Shown one piece after another: positions 13,321-19,906 of a stretch of 21,234 nucleotides of DNA (the first letter of the stretch is position 1; every line of letters begins with the position of its first letter). The position numbers and the translations under genes were made by a program. The notes under the pieces were generated by a model. That model ran no database searches, was not told where the DNA came from, and saw only the letters and a list, made by a program, of their open reading frames with translations. Source of the DNA: an uncultured Lachnospiraceae bacterium (lineage in GTDB: Bacteria > Bacillota > Clostridia > Lachnospirales > Lachnospiraceae); NCBI GenBank assembly GCA_946623295.1, contig CAMOQY010000005.1, positions 1 through 21,234 on the forward strand, written 5' to 3'.

Positions 13321-14406
13321 ATGTCAAAAATAATTCTTACGGGCGACCGTCCTACCGGCAAGCTTCATGTCGGACATTACGTTGGTTCGCTCAGAAACAG
13401 AGTTCTGCTTCAAAACAGCGGACAGTTTGATGATATCTATATCATGATCGCGGACGCGCAGGCGCTCACGGACAATGCCGAGCATCCGGAAAAGGTAAGA
13501 GAGAATATAATAGAAGTCGCGCTTGACTATCTCTCTGTCGGGCTGGATCCCGCAAAGAGCTGCCTATTTATCCAGTCGCAGATCCCCGAGCTGACGGAGC
13601 TGTCGTTTTATTACATGAATCTTGTGACGGTATCCAGGCTCCAGCGCAATCCCACGGTCAAGACCGAGATACAGATGCGCAATTTCGAGACGAGCATCCC
13701 CGTCGGGTTTTTCACCTACCCCATCAGCCAGGCCGCGGATATTACCGCATTCAAGGCCACTACGGTTCCGGTAGGTGAGGATCAGGAGCCGATGATCGAG
13801 CAGACCCGTGAGATCGTACGCAAATTCAACTCGGTCTACGGAGATATTCTGGTGGAGCCGGAGATCCTGCTCTCGTCAAATAAAGCCTGTCTGCGCCTTC
13901 CCGGTACGGACGGAAAAGCAAAGATGAGCAAATCCCTCGGAAACTGCATTTATCTTTCGGATCCCGAGGACGCGGTAAAGACAAAGGTAATGGGCATGTT
14001 TACCGACCCTGACCATCTCAAAGTTTCCGATCCGGGCAAGGTCGAGGGCAATCCCGTATTTATTTACCTCGACGCATTCTGCAAGGATGAGTATTTTGCG
14101 CAGTACTGTCCGGATTATGCCTGCCTGCAGGAGATGAAGGATCACTACACAAGAGGAGGACTCGGCGACGTAAAGGTCAAGAAATTCCTTCTGGCGGTGA
14201 TAAACGAGGAGCTTTCGCCGATCAGGGCGAGACGCGCGGAGTATGAAAAGCGTATTCCGGAGGTCTACGAGATCCTCAGAGCCGGATCTGTAAAGGCGGA
14301 GGCGACGGCTGCGGCTACTCTTGCCGAGGTGAAGGCCGCGATGCGCATCAATTATTTTGACGACAGTGAGCTTATCCGCGTACAGAGCGAGAAGTATAAT
14401 GGCTGA
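13321..14406 (+). CDS. trpS: Tryptophan--tRNA ligase
   Basis: The 361-residue class I synthetase charges tRNA-Trp. The HIGH-type motif is HVGH at 16-19 inside TGDRPTGKLHVGHYVGS, a typical TrpRS opening, and the KMSKS loop is at 201-205. The protein is about 25-30 residues longer than the common 330-residue bacterial TrpRS. AGGAG at 13311-13315 precedes the ATG by five bases. I looked upstream for a T-box leader and saw none; the 70-base gap after rho holds only an imperfect hairpin. The last eight bases, ATGGCTGA, overlap the start of tadA. Confidence 0.96.
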   Translation: MSKIILTGDRPTGKLHVGHYVGSLRNRVLLQNSGQFDDIYIMIADAQALTDNAEHPEKVRENIIEVALDYLSVGLDPAKSCLFIQSQIPELTELSFYYMNLVTVSRLQRNPTVKTEIQMRNFETSIPVGFFTYPISQAADITAFKATTVPVGEDQEPMIEQTREIVRKFNSVYGDILVEPEILLSSNKACLRLPGTDGKAKMSKSLGNCIYLSDPEDAVKTKVMGMFTDPDHLKVSDPGKVEGNPVFIYLDAFCKDEYFAQYCPDYACLQEMKDHYTRGGLGDVKVKKFLLAVINEELSPIRARRAEYEKRIPEVYEILRAGSVKAEATAAATLAEVKAAMRINYFDDSELIRVQSEKYNG

Positions 14407-14896
14407 TCCCGATGTGAAATATATGAGGCGGGCGATCCGTCAGGCCGAGCGCGCTGCGAAGCTTGGGGAAGTCCCGATAGGCTGCGTGATAGTCAGGGAC
14501 GGCGTTGTCGTGGGACGCGGGTACAACCGCAGAAATACCGACAGGACGACGCTCGCCCACGCTGAGCTGCTGGCGATAGACCGGGCCAGCAGAAAGCTCG
14601 GCGACTGGCGGCTGGAGGGGTGCACGATGTATGTTACTCTCGAGCCCTGCCAGATGTGTTCCGGCGCGATCGTCCAGTCGCGTATAGACCGGGTGGTCAT
14701 CGGAGCCATGAATCCAAAGGCAGGCTGCGCCGGATCCATACTGAATATTCTTCAGGAGCCGAGATTCAACCATCAGGTCGAGATCACGAGGGGCGTGCTG
14801 GAGGAGGAGTGCTCGCTGATCCTGAAAGACTTTTTCAGAGATCTGCGGGTCAGAGTCAAGGAAGAAAAGCTGAGTAGAGCGGAGACAGATGGCTGA
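14399..14896 (+). CDS. tadA: tRNA-specific adenosine deaminase
   Basis: The 165-residue zinc deaminase converts adenosine 34 of tRNA-Arg(ACG) to inosine. The zinc and catalytic residues are present: His54 and Glu56 in HAELL, and Cys84 and Cys87 in EPCQMC. The family also includes other nucleoside deaminases, but the length and the CxMCSGAIVQSRI pattern favour TadA. I chose the ATG at 14399, which gives a normal N-terminus and overlaps the trpS end by eight bases; an upstream in-frame ATG at 14357 would add 14 unlikely residues. The ribosome binding site is weak (GAGAAG), so coupling to trpS translation is likely. Confidence 0.94.
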   Translation: MADPDVKYMRRAIRQAERAAKLGEVPIGCVIVRDGVVVGRGYNRRNTDRTTLAHAELLAIDRASRKLGDWRLEGCTMYVTLEPCQMCSGAIVQSRIDRVVIGAMNPKAGCAGSILNILQEPRFNHQVEITRGVLEEECSLILKDFFRDLRVRVKEEKLSRAETDG

Positions 14897-15191
14897 AATA
14901 GAATTCGGGGATTATTCCCAGCGTTTTGAACGTTTTTACAATATATTCCATCTCGCGGCGGCTGTGCTGTGTCTGATAATGGCCTTTTTCGCATTGTTTG
15001 AGGACGGGCACTATATCTTCGTTCCGCCTATATTCGTTATCGGCGCTGCTGTGTGCGCGCTTAATGCGTACGACCGTTTTTCGGGCGGCAGAAGGAAAAA
15101 GGCAGCCAGACGCGCCGGTTTTCTGTATACCGCGCTTATGCTTCTGCTGCTGGCTGCTGCTTTTATTTCCGTAAAGTGTTTTTGGATCTGA
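14889..15191 (+). CDS. Small membrane protein of unknown function
   Basis: The 100-residue protein has three hydrophobic segments (about residues 20-38, 43-60 and 79-97) and a basic loop GGRRKKAARRAG between the second and third, which should lie in the cytoplasm. I do not recognise the family. GGAG (14881-14884) is well placed, and the start overlaps the tadA end by the same eight bases, ATGGCTGA, as at the previous junction. The tight packing with tadA and birA supports it as a real gene. Confidence 0.75.
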   Translation: MAEIEFGDYSQRFERFYNIFHLAAAVLCLIMAFFALFEDGHYIFVPPIFVIGAAVCALNAYDRFSGGRRKKAARRAGFLYTALMLLLLAAAFISVKCFWI

Positions 15192-15198
15192 AACGGCT

Positions 15199-15993
15199 AT
15201 GGACAGAAAAAAGATAACAGAAAAGCTTAATACAGACAAGCTCGGGCGTCAGCTTGAGCTTTTTGATATAATAAACTATTCTACGAATACGCGGGTCCGC
15301 GAGCTTCTGGAGGGCGGCGCGCCGGATGGAGTCTGCGTGATCGCGGATATCCAGCTTCAGGGAAGGGGCAGGTCAGGCAGGGTCTGGAGCAGCGGATCCC
15401 CCGGGGAGTCGATCGCGATGAGCGTTGCGCTGGAGGCAGACCGGAGCGACGGGCTGGCCGCCGTGACCCTTGCGGGAGCGCTGGCAGTGAGAGACGCGAT
15501 CGCATCCTTCAGTCAGGAGCCTGACAGGATCGGTATAAAGTGGCCGAACGATATCCTGGTGTCGGGGCTGAAGGTCTGCGGTATTCTGACCGAGCTGGTC
15601 AGCTGCGCGGGCAGCCGCCGCCTGATCATGGGCATAGGTGTGAACATAGCGCAGAAGTCTTTTTCTCCCGAGCTTGAAAAACAGGCGACATCGCTTGCCA
15701 TTCAGGGCATCCGCGCAGGTCAGGAGGAGCTGGCCGCGGAAATACTGAATGCGCTGGAGAGAAGATACCGGACTTTCCGCAGCTTCGGGTTTACTGCGCT
15801 GCGCGATGAATACAACGGCTGTCTTATCTGCAGGGACGAGGAGATAGACATCATAGATCCCTCGTCGGTAAGCCGGGGTATCTGCCGGGGCGTCAACAGC
15901 GCCGGAGAAATCCTGCTGGAGAGGGACGGAGTCATTACCGGTTTTTCAGCGGGGGAAGTAAGCGTCAGAGGAGCTTTTTATGGAAAAAAATGA
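15199..15993 (+). CDS. birA: Biotin--[acetyl-CoA-carboxylase] ligase, monofunctional
   Basis: The 264-residue enzyme attaches biotin to biotin carboxyl carrier proteins through biotinyl-AMP. The adenylate-binding loop is GRGRSGRVW at 55-63 and the signature KWPNDI is at 114-119. A C-terminal SH3-like domain (about 215-264) follows. The protein begins almost at the catalytic domain and lacks the roughly 60-residue winged-helix repressor domain of E. coli and Bacillus BirA, so it should not regulate biotin genes by DNA binding. No clear Shine-Dalgarno sequence precedes the ATG (15199); it lies seven bases after the previous stop, so reinitiation is likely. Confidence 0.94.
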   Translation: MDRKKITEKLNTDKLGRQLELFDIINYSTNTRVRELLEGGAPDGVCVIADIQLQGRGRSGRVWSSGSPGESIAMSVALEADRSDGLAAVTLAGALAVRDAIASFSQEPDRIGIKWPNDILVSGLKVCGILTELVSCAGSRRLIMGIGVNIAQKSFSPELEKQATSLAIQGIRAGQEELAAEILNALERRYRTFRSFGFTALRDEYNGCLICRDEEIDIIDPSSVSRGICRGVNSAGEILLERDGVITGFSAGEVSVRGAFYGKK

Positions 15994-16354
15994 GAAAGTC
16001 ACGCTCTGCGGAGCAAATTCATATCTGAAAAAATACTACTTCAACGAGAAGTTCAGCGCTCTTCCGGAACAGGTCAAAAAGGAGCTGAATATCATGTGCG
16101 TGCTCTTTACCGAGGAGGTCGGGGGCGTGCTGACGATGGATTTTTCGGCGGAAGGCGATCTGCTCCTGACTGTCAGCGTGGACGACGCCGACTATCTCTT
16201 TGATGAGATCGAGAGCGGTATCCAGATCAGAAAGCTTCAAAAGGAGCATGAGGAGCTTCTGCGCGGACTGGAGAAGTATTATAAGATCCGGTTCCTCGGT
16301 ATGGATCCCGCGGACGTGATCACGACCGATGATACGGAGGGGCTTCCTTCCTGA
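15980..16354 (+). CDS. Conserved protein resembling DUF6145
   Basis: The 124-residue soluble protein opens with VTLCGANSYLKKYYFNEKF and continues with LPEQVKKELNIMCVLFTEEVGGVL, which matches my memory of the clostridial family DUF6145; function unknown. It appears to be a small alpha/beta protein with an amphipathic helix at about 80-100 (QIRKLQKEHEELLRGLEKYY). It overlaps the birA 3' end by 14 bases and has a good AGAGGAG (15967-15973) within birA. The dus start follows two bases after its stop. Confidence 0.82.
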   Translation: MEKNEKVTLCGANSYLKKYYFNEKFSALPEQVKKELNIMCVLFTEEVGGVLTMDFSAEGDLLLTVSVDDADYLFDEIESGIQIRKLQKEHEELLRGLEKYYKIRFLGMDPADVITTDDTEGLPS

Positions 16355-16356
16355 AC

Positions 16357-17325
16357 ATGAAGATAGGCGGGTTGGAAATAAAACAGAATATTCCGCTTTT
16401 TCTGGCGCCGATGGCAGGGGTCACCGACATGACTTTCCGGATGCTCTGCAGGGAGGAGGGAGCTGACGTGACCTGTACCGAAATGGTGAGCGCAAAGGCT
16501 CTTTCATACAACAACAGGAATACCTTTGAGCTCCTGCGCACTTCCCCGGGCGAGAGACCGGCAGCCGTCCAGCTTTTTGGCTCGGATCCTGCTCTGATGG
16601 CCGAGATGGCCCAGCGCCTCGAAGATGATTTTGACATCATAGATGTAAACATGGGCTGTCCCGTGGCAAAGGTAGTAAGCAACGGCGAGGGCTCGGCGCT
16701 CATGCGCGATCCGCGCCTTGCCGCATCCATCATCTCAGCCATGGCGGGCCGCGTCCGCCGTCCGGTCACCGTAAAGATACGCGCAGGATTCAGCGAGGAT
16801 GAAAAGAACGCGCCGGAGCTGGCAAAGCGCCTTGAGGATGCCGGCGCAGCGGCGATCGCTATCCATGCGCGCACGAGAGAGCAGATGTACCGCGGACGGG
16901 CCGACTGGGATATTATTAAAAAGGTTCGCGACGCGGTTTCCGTACCTGTCATAGGCAACGGCGATGTCTTTTGCGGGGCGGATGCCCTGCGGATGGTGCG
17001 GGAATGCGGCGTGGACGCAGTCATGATAGCCAGGGGCGCCCAGGGAAATCCGTGGATCTTTTCACAGTCCAGAGCGGCCATCGACGGGACGGGCAGGACC
17101 GTGACCGTAACACCCGCAATGCGCAGGGAAATGATACTGGCGCACGCCGCGGGCCTTGTCGCAGAAAAGGGTGAGAGCCGCGCGATGCGGGAGATGCGCA
17201 AGCACCTTGCCTGGTATACGGCAGGACTTCCCGGGTCCGCCGCTTTCCGCGCGACGGCCTGCTGCATTGAAACGGAGCAGGAGCTGAGAGATGAAACAGA
17301 CCGGTTTTTCCGCGGCATTTTGTAG
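16357..17325 (+). CDS. dus: tRNA-dihydrouridine synthase
   Basis: The 322-residue FMN-dependent TIM-barrel enzyme reduces uridine to dihydrouridine in the tRNA D-loop. Signatures are LAPMAGVTDMTFR at 16-28, the catalytic Cys101 in DVNMGCPVAKV, the KIRAGF strand and the phosphate-binding IGNGDVF and RGAQGNPW loops. Length and motifs fit the DusB-type branch common in Bacillota. The only purine-rich site, GGAGG at 16336-16340, is 16 bases from the ATG, so initiation is probably coupled to the preceding gene, which ends two bases before. Confidence 0.94.
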   Translation: MKIGGLEIKQNIPLFLAPMAGVTDMTFRMLCREEGADVTCTEMVSAKALSYNNRNTFELLRTSPGERPAAVQLFGSDPALMAEMAQRLEDDFDIIDVNMGCPVAKVVSNGEGSALMRDPRLAASIISAMAGRVRRPVTVKIRAGFSEDEKNAPELAKRLEDAGAAAIAIHARTREQMYRGRADWDIIKKVRDAVSVPVIGNGDVFCGADALRMVRECGVDAVMIARGAQGNPWIFSQSRAAIDGTGRTVTVTPAMRREMILAHAAGLVAEKGESRAMREMRKHLAWYTAGLPGSAAFRATACCIETEQELRDETDRFFRGIL

Positions 17326-17351
17326 CTTATTTCCGGCGTTTTCTCAGGGCA

Positions 17352-17389
17352 TTTGACATTGCAAAGTTTGACAATTTATGTTATATAAT
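17352..17389 (+). promoter_or_regulatory. Promoter region of the zinc-ribbon gene with repeated TTTGACA
   Basis: TTTGACA occurs at 17352-17358 and again at 17367-17373, 15 bases apart. TATAAT lies at 17384-17389, which is 10 bases from the second and 25 from the first copy, neither an ordinary spacing. TATGTT at 17377-17382 is 18 bases from the first copy and gives a usable pair. A promoter is very likely here, but the exact one cannot be fixed by eye. Confidence 0.5.
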
Positions 17390-17442
17390 ACGAAAAGGCC
17401 TTGCCTTACGGAAATGTTTTCAAAAAAAGAGAGGTGACGAGT

Positions 17443-17997
17443 ATGTTTTGCAAAAATTGCGGAGCAAGTATCCCCGATGGGTCGAGATTCTGCCCCGAGT
17501 GCGGTACTGCGTTCGACGCAGCTTCCGATGCAGGTACGCAGGGCGCGGGTTTTTCACAGGAACAGTCCGGTCAGAGCACTTATCAGGAGCCTGTCTACCA
17601 GCAGCCTGTATATCAGCAGGCGCAGCCTCAGTGGCAGCCCCAGCCCCAGTATCAGCAGCCGAAGACTACGCCTGACGGCAAGCCCCTCAGGAGCAACGGT
17701 TTTGCCATAACCGGCCTTATACTTGCCATCCTGACGGTCTTTCTGTTCTGGATCCCTTTCTTTGGGATACTGCTCGGCATAGCGGCTATTATCTTCAGCG
17801 CGCTCGGGATCCGTACCGAGATGAAGGCCATGGGTATCACGGCTCTGGTCATCAGTATCCTTTTCCTGCTTGCCGCGCTCTTTATGACTGTATTTACGGT
17901 GCTGCTCGTAAATACGGCTTTCGGCGGCTACGGCAACAGCTCCAATCTCAATGATCTCATAAGGTTCTTTGAGCAGTTCAGGTACAGGATGGACTGA
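17443..17997 (+). CDS. Zinc-ribbon membrane protein with DUF4190-like domain
   Basis: The 184-residue protein has an N-terminal zinc ribbon with Cys3, Cys6, Cys17 and Cys20, a Gln/Pro/Tyr-rich linker (about 40-80, repeats of the type YQQPVYQQ) and a C-terminal membrane domain (about 86-170) with two or three hydrophobic segments that resembles DUF4190. Such proteins are common in Clostridia and their function is not known. GAGAGGTGA (17429-17437) sets the start at 17443; the in-frame ATG at 17401 would add 14 residues before the zinc ribbon and has no such site. It has its own promoter region and terminator, so it appears to be a single-gene unit. Confidence 0.85.
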   Translation: MFCKNCGASIPDGSRFCPECGTAFDAASDAGTQGAGFSQEQSGQSTYQEPVYQQPVYQQAQPQWQPQPQYQQPKTTPDGKPLRSNGFAITGLILAILTVFLFWIPFFGILLGIAAIIFSALGIRTEMKAMGITALVISILFLLAALFMTVFTVLLVNTAFGGYGNSSNLNDLIRFFEQFRYRMD

Positions 17998-18028
17998 TAT
18001 CACCGTCATAACGGACAGAGAGTATAAA

Positions 18029-18061
18029 AAAACGCCTCCGGGTCTTTCCCGGGGGCGTTTT
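18029..18061. terminator. Bidirectional intrinsic terminator
   Basis: AAAACGCC (18029-18036) pairs with GGCGTTTT (18054-18061) and CCGGG (18038-18042) with CCCGG (18048-18052) around a TCTTT loop, with one T-G pair between. Four T follow on the plus strand and seven on the minus strand (plus-strand A-run 18026-18032). It serves the zinc-ribbon gene and the convergent ispD. Confidence 0.93.
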
Positions 18062-18070
18062 GCTTTGGTC

Positions 18071-18751
18071 TCAGATGTGTTCCTTTTCATCCACGATGTG
18101 CTCTGCGTACTTCATGTCGCTGCGCATCGTTATCTTTATGTTGGTGTAATCGCCGGATATAAGCTTTACGTTCTTTTTCGCGTACTCCATTATCATGCAG
18201 TCGTCGGTCGGATCGGGGCCCTGATACGAGAGGTGGGCCTTTATCAGCTCATCGCGGTGAAAGCACTGGGGCGTGTGGACGAGCCACGTGTTCATACGGT
18301 TCGTAGTGCGCATGACGAGCTGGTTTTCGTAGGCGAGCTTTACCGTATCTCTGGATCTGACTCCGACGGCGGCCGCGGGATATTCCTCAAGAGCCTTAAG
18401 GCAGTCGGAGATATAGTAGGCCTTGAGAAACGGCCTTGCGCCGTCCTGTATCACGACGTAGTCGGCTCCGGTGGCGTTTATACCGTTCCAGACGGACTGG
18501 CGGCGGCTTGCTCCCCCGGTGACGATGCGGAAGGGCTTGTGGAGCTGACCGGGGTCGAGAAGCGACTGCTCGCCGTCTTTTACGACGATGACTATCTCGT
18601 CGATCTCCATATGCTGGTCCATGGCGTTTATACTGTAGTTTATGACGGGGAGCCCGCGGAGCTGGAGATAGACCTTGTTCATGGCGCCTCCGAAACGCGA
18701 TCCCGTACCTCCGGCGAGCACTATGCCGGCGACTGTTTTTCTCAGATGCAT
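18071..18751 (-). CDS. ispD: 2-C-methyl-D-erythritol 4-phosphate cytidylyltransferase (IspD-like)
   Basis: The 226-residue CTP-dependent nucleotidyltransferase has the opening IVLAGGTGSRFGGAMNKVYL, then GGASRRQSVWNGI, IQDGARPF, the VHTPQCF segment and PTDDCMIMEY followed by GDYTNIKIT, all IspD hallmarks. IspD makes CDP-methylerythritol in the non-mevalonate isoprenoid pathway. The ribitol-5-phosphate cytidylyltransferases (TarI) are close relatives and cannot be fully excluded, especially in a genome with envelope-polymer genes nearby. I chose the ATG at 18751 because GGAGG (plus-strand 18757-18761) lies five bases upstream; a Met four residues earlier overlaps that site, and the longest frame from 18829 adds 26 residues with no family resemblance. 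Confidence 0.9.
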   Translation of the reverse strand: MHLRKTVAGIVLAGGTGSRFGGAMNKVYLQLRGLPVINYSINAMDQHMEIDEIVIVVKDGEQSLLDPGQLHKPFRIVTGGASRRQSVWNGINATGADYVVIQDGARPFLKAYYISDCLKALEEYPAAAVGVRSRDTVKLAYENQLVMRTTNRMNTWLVHTPQCFHRDELIKAHLSYQGPDPTDDCMIMEYAKKNVKLISGDYTNIKITMRSDMKYAEHIVDEKEHI

Positions 18752-18790
18752 ATATTCCTCCATGCGTATCCTGATACGCGCACAGATATA

Positions 18791-18796
18791 ATTATA
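18791..18796 (-). promoter_or_regulatory. Putative -10 box of ispD
   Basis: A perfect TATAAT is read on the minus strand at 18796-18791, about 40 bases before the ispD start. No good -35 lies at 16-18 bases; TTGAGT is 21 bases away. The call rests mainly on the -10 and position. Confidence 0.4.
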
Positions 18797-18870
18797 CATG
18801 ATTGCGCGAAAAAGAAAACTCAAACTCAAAAAGATGTTAAAACAGTTTTGATACGATGCTTGAAAAATAC

Positions 18871-18899
18871 TTGGAAAATTGCGAGGTTTGCGGTAAAAT
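18871..18899 (+). promoter_or_regulatory. Putative sigma-A promoter of the glycosyltransferase-valS unit
   Basis: TTGGAA (18871-18876) and TAAAAT (18894-18899) are spaced by 17 bases, about 45 bases before the glycosyltransferase start. The short leader leaves no room for a T-box in front of the valS-containing transcript. Confidence 0.55.
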
Positions 18900-18943
18900 C
18901 ATAGTTCAGGTCTATTCAGACGCAGAGAGAGGAAGGAACCGGT

Positions 18944-19906
18944 ATGCTTTCGGTAATAATACCTGCATACAATGAGGAAAAGATGATACCCATAGCCGCG
19001 GAACGCATTTCCGGGGTACTTGACGACGCGGGTATAGATCATGAGCTCATATTTGTGGACGACGGCTCCACGGACAGGAGCTGGGAGGCGATATCCGCCC
19101 TGGCGTCCGGAGAAGATGCCGGCGCGCTCCGGCTTGCCGGGTCTGAAAAACGGCCGGTCGTACGCGGCGTGAGATTTTCGAGGAATTTCGGCAAGGAGGC
19201 CGCGATGTTCGCAGGGCTTGAAGCGGCCCGCGGCGATGCAGTGGCGGTGATGGACTGCGACCTGCAGCACCCCGCGGAAAAGCTTCCCGAAATGTACGCG
19301 CTCTGGCAGGAGGGCTATGAGGTCGTCGAGGGCATCAAATCCGACAGGGGGAGCGAGAGCAGAGGCCACCGGGCCTTTTCCAGGCTTTTCTACCGCCTCA
19401 TCAGCAGCGGCAGCGGCTTTAATATGTCGGACTCGTCCGACTTCAAGCTCCTTGACCGCAAGGTAGTGGATACGCTCAATTCGCTCCCGGAAAAGAACGC
19501 CTTTTTCCGCGCGCTTTCGTTCTGGTCCGGTTACAGGAGGACTTCGGTCACCTACGCGGTAGCGCGGCGAACTGTCGGGCACAGCAAATGGAACACGCGG
19601 AGCCTTATCAAATACGCGGTCAGCAATATCACCTCGTTTACCGCGGCGCCGCTCCATATCATCACGTGGCTCGGAGCGCTGACGTTTCTGGTCTCCCTGG
19701 TGATGGGGATCATAGCGATCGTACAGAAGATCTCGGGCAGAGCGGTAGAGGGCTTTACCACCGTGATACTTCTGATCCTGCTCATAGGAAGCCTTATCAT
19801 GCTGAGCCTCGGCATCATAGGCATATATATTTCAAAGATTTACGACGAGGTCAAGGGACGGCCCAGATACGTGGTATCCGAGACCTGCGGAGAGGAGATA
19901 AAATGA
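18944..19906 (+). CDS. GT2 family membrane glycosyltransferase (DPM1/GtrB-like)
   Basis: The 320-residue protein has an N-terminal GT-A domain: LSVIIPAYNEEKMI, then ELIFVDDGSTDRSW, the RFSRNFGKEAAMFAGL block and the DxD-type Asp104-Cys-Asp106 in DCDLQHP. Two C-terminal membrane segments follow (about 240-261 and 272-297). This layout is that of enzymes that transfer a sugar from a nucleotide donor to undecaprenyl or dolichyl phosphate, such as GtrB and DPM1. The product may be a lipid-linked sugar for decorating surface polymers; donor and acceptor are unknown. A purine-rich AGAGAGGAAGGA stretch precedes the ATG. Its stop overlaps the valS start as ATGA. Confidence 0.9.
   Translation: MLSVIIPAYNEEKMIPIAAERISGVLDDAGIDHELIFVDDGSTDRSWEAISALASGEDAGALRLAGSEKRPVVRGVRFSRNFGKEAAMFAGLEAARGDAVAVMDCDLQHPAEKLPEMYALWQEGYEVVEGIKSDRGSESRGHRAFSRLFYRLISSGSGFNMSDSSDFKLLDRKVVDTLNSLPEKNAFFRALSFWSGYRRTSVTYAVARRTVGHSKWNTRSLIKYAVSNITSFTAAPLHIITWLGALTFLVSLVMGIIAIVQKISGRAVEGFTTVILLILLIGSLIMLSLGIIGIYISKIYDEVKGRPRYVVSETCGEEIK

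Noticed and set aside
12234..13361. 375-codon minus-strand frame over the rho 3' half
   Set aside because: Shadow of the strongly conserved Rho ATPase domain; no ribosome binding site or motif.
18752..18829. N-terminal extension of ispD
   Set aside because: The 26 extra residues have no family resemblance and cover the ribosome binding site and -10 box of the chosen start.
17969..18904. 311-codon plus-strand frame opposite ispD
   Set aside because: It runs through the terminator and the antisense of ispD; the minus strand carries all IspD motifs and a GGAGG site.
18900..18943. T-box in front of the glycosyltransferase-valS unit
   Set aside because: The leader is about 40 bases and holds no specifier-loop or T-box sequence.
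18899..19657. 252-codon minus-strand frame opposite the glycosyltransferase
   Set aside because: Shadow of the GT2 gene, which has the clear DCD and membrane motifs on the plus strand.
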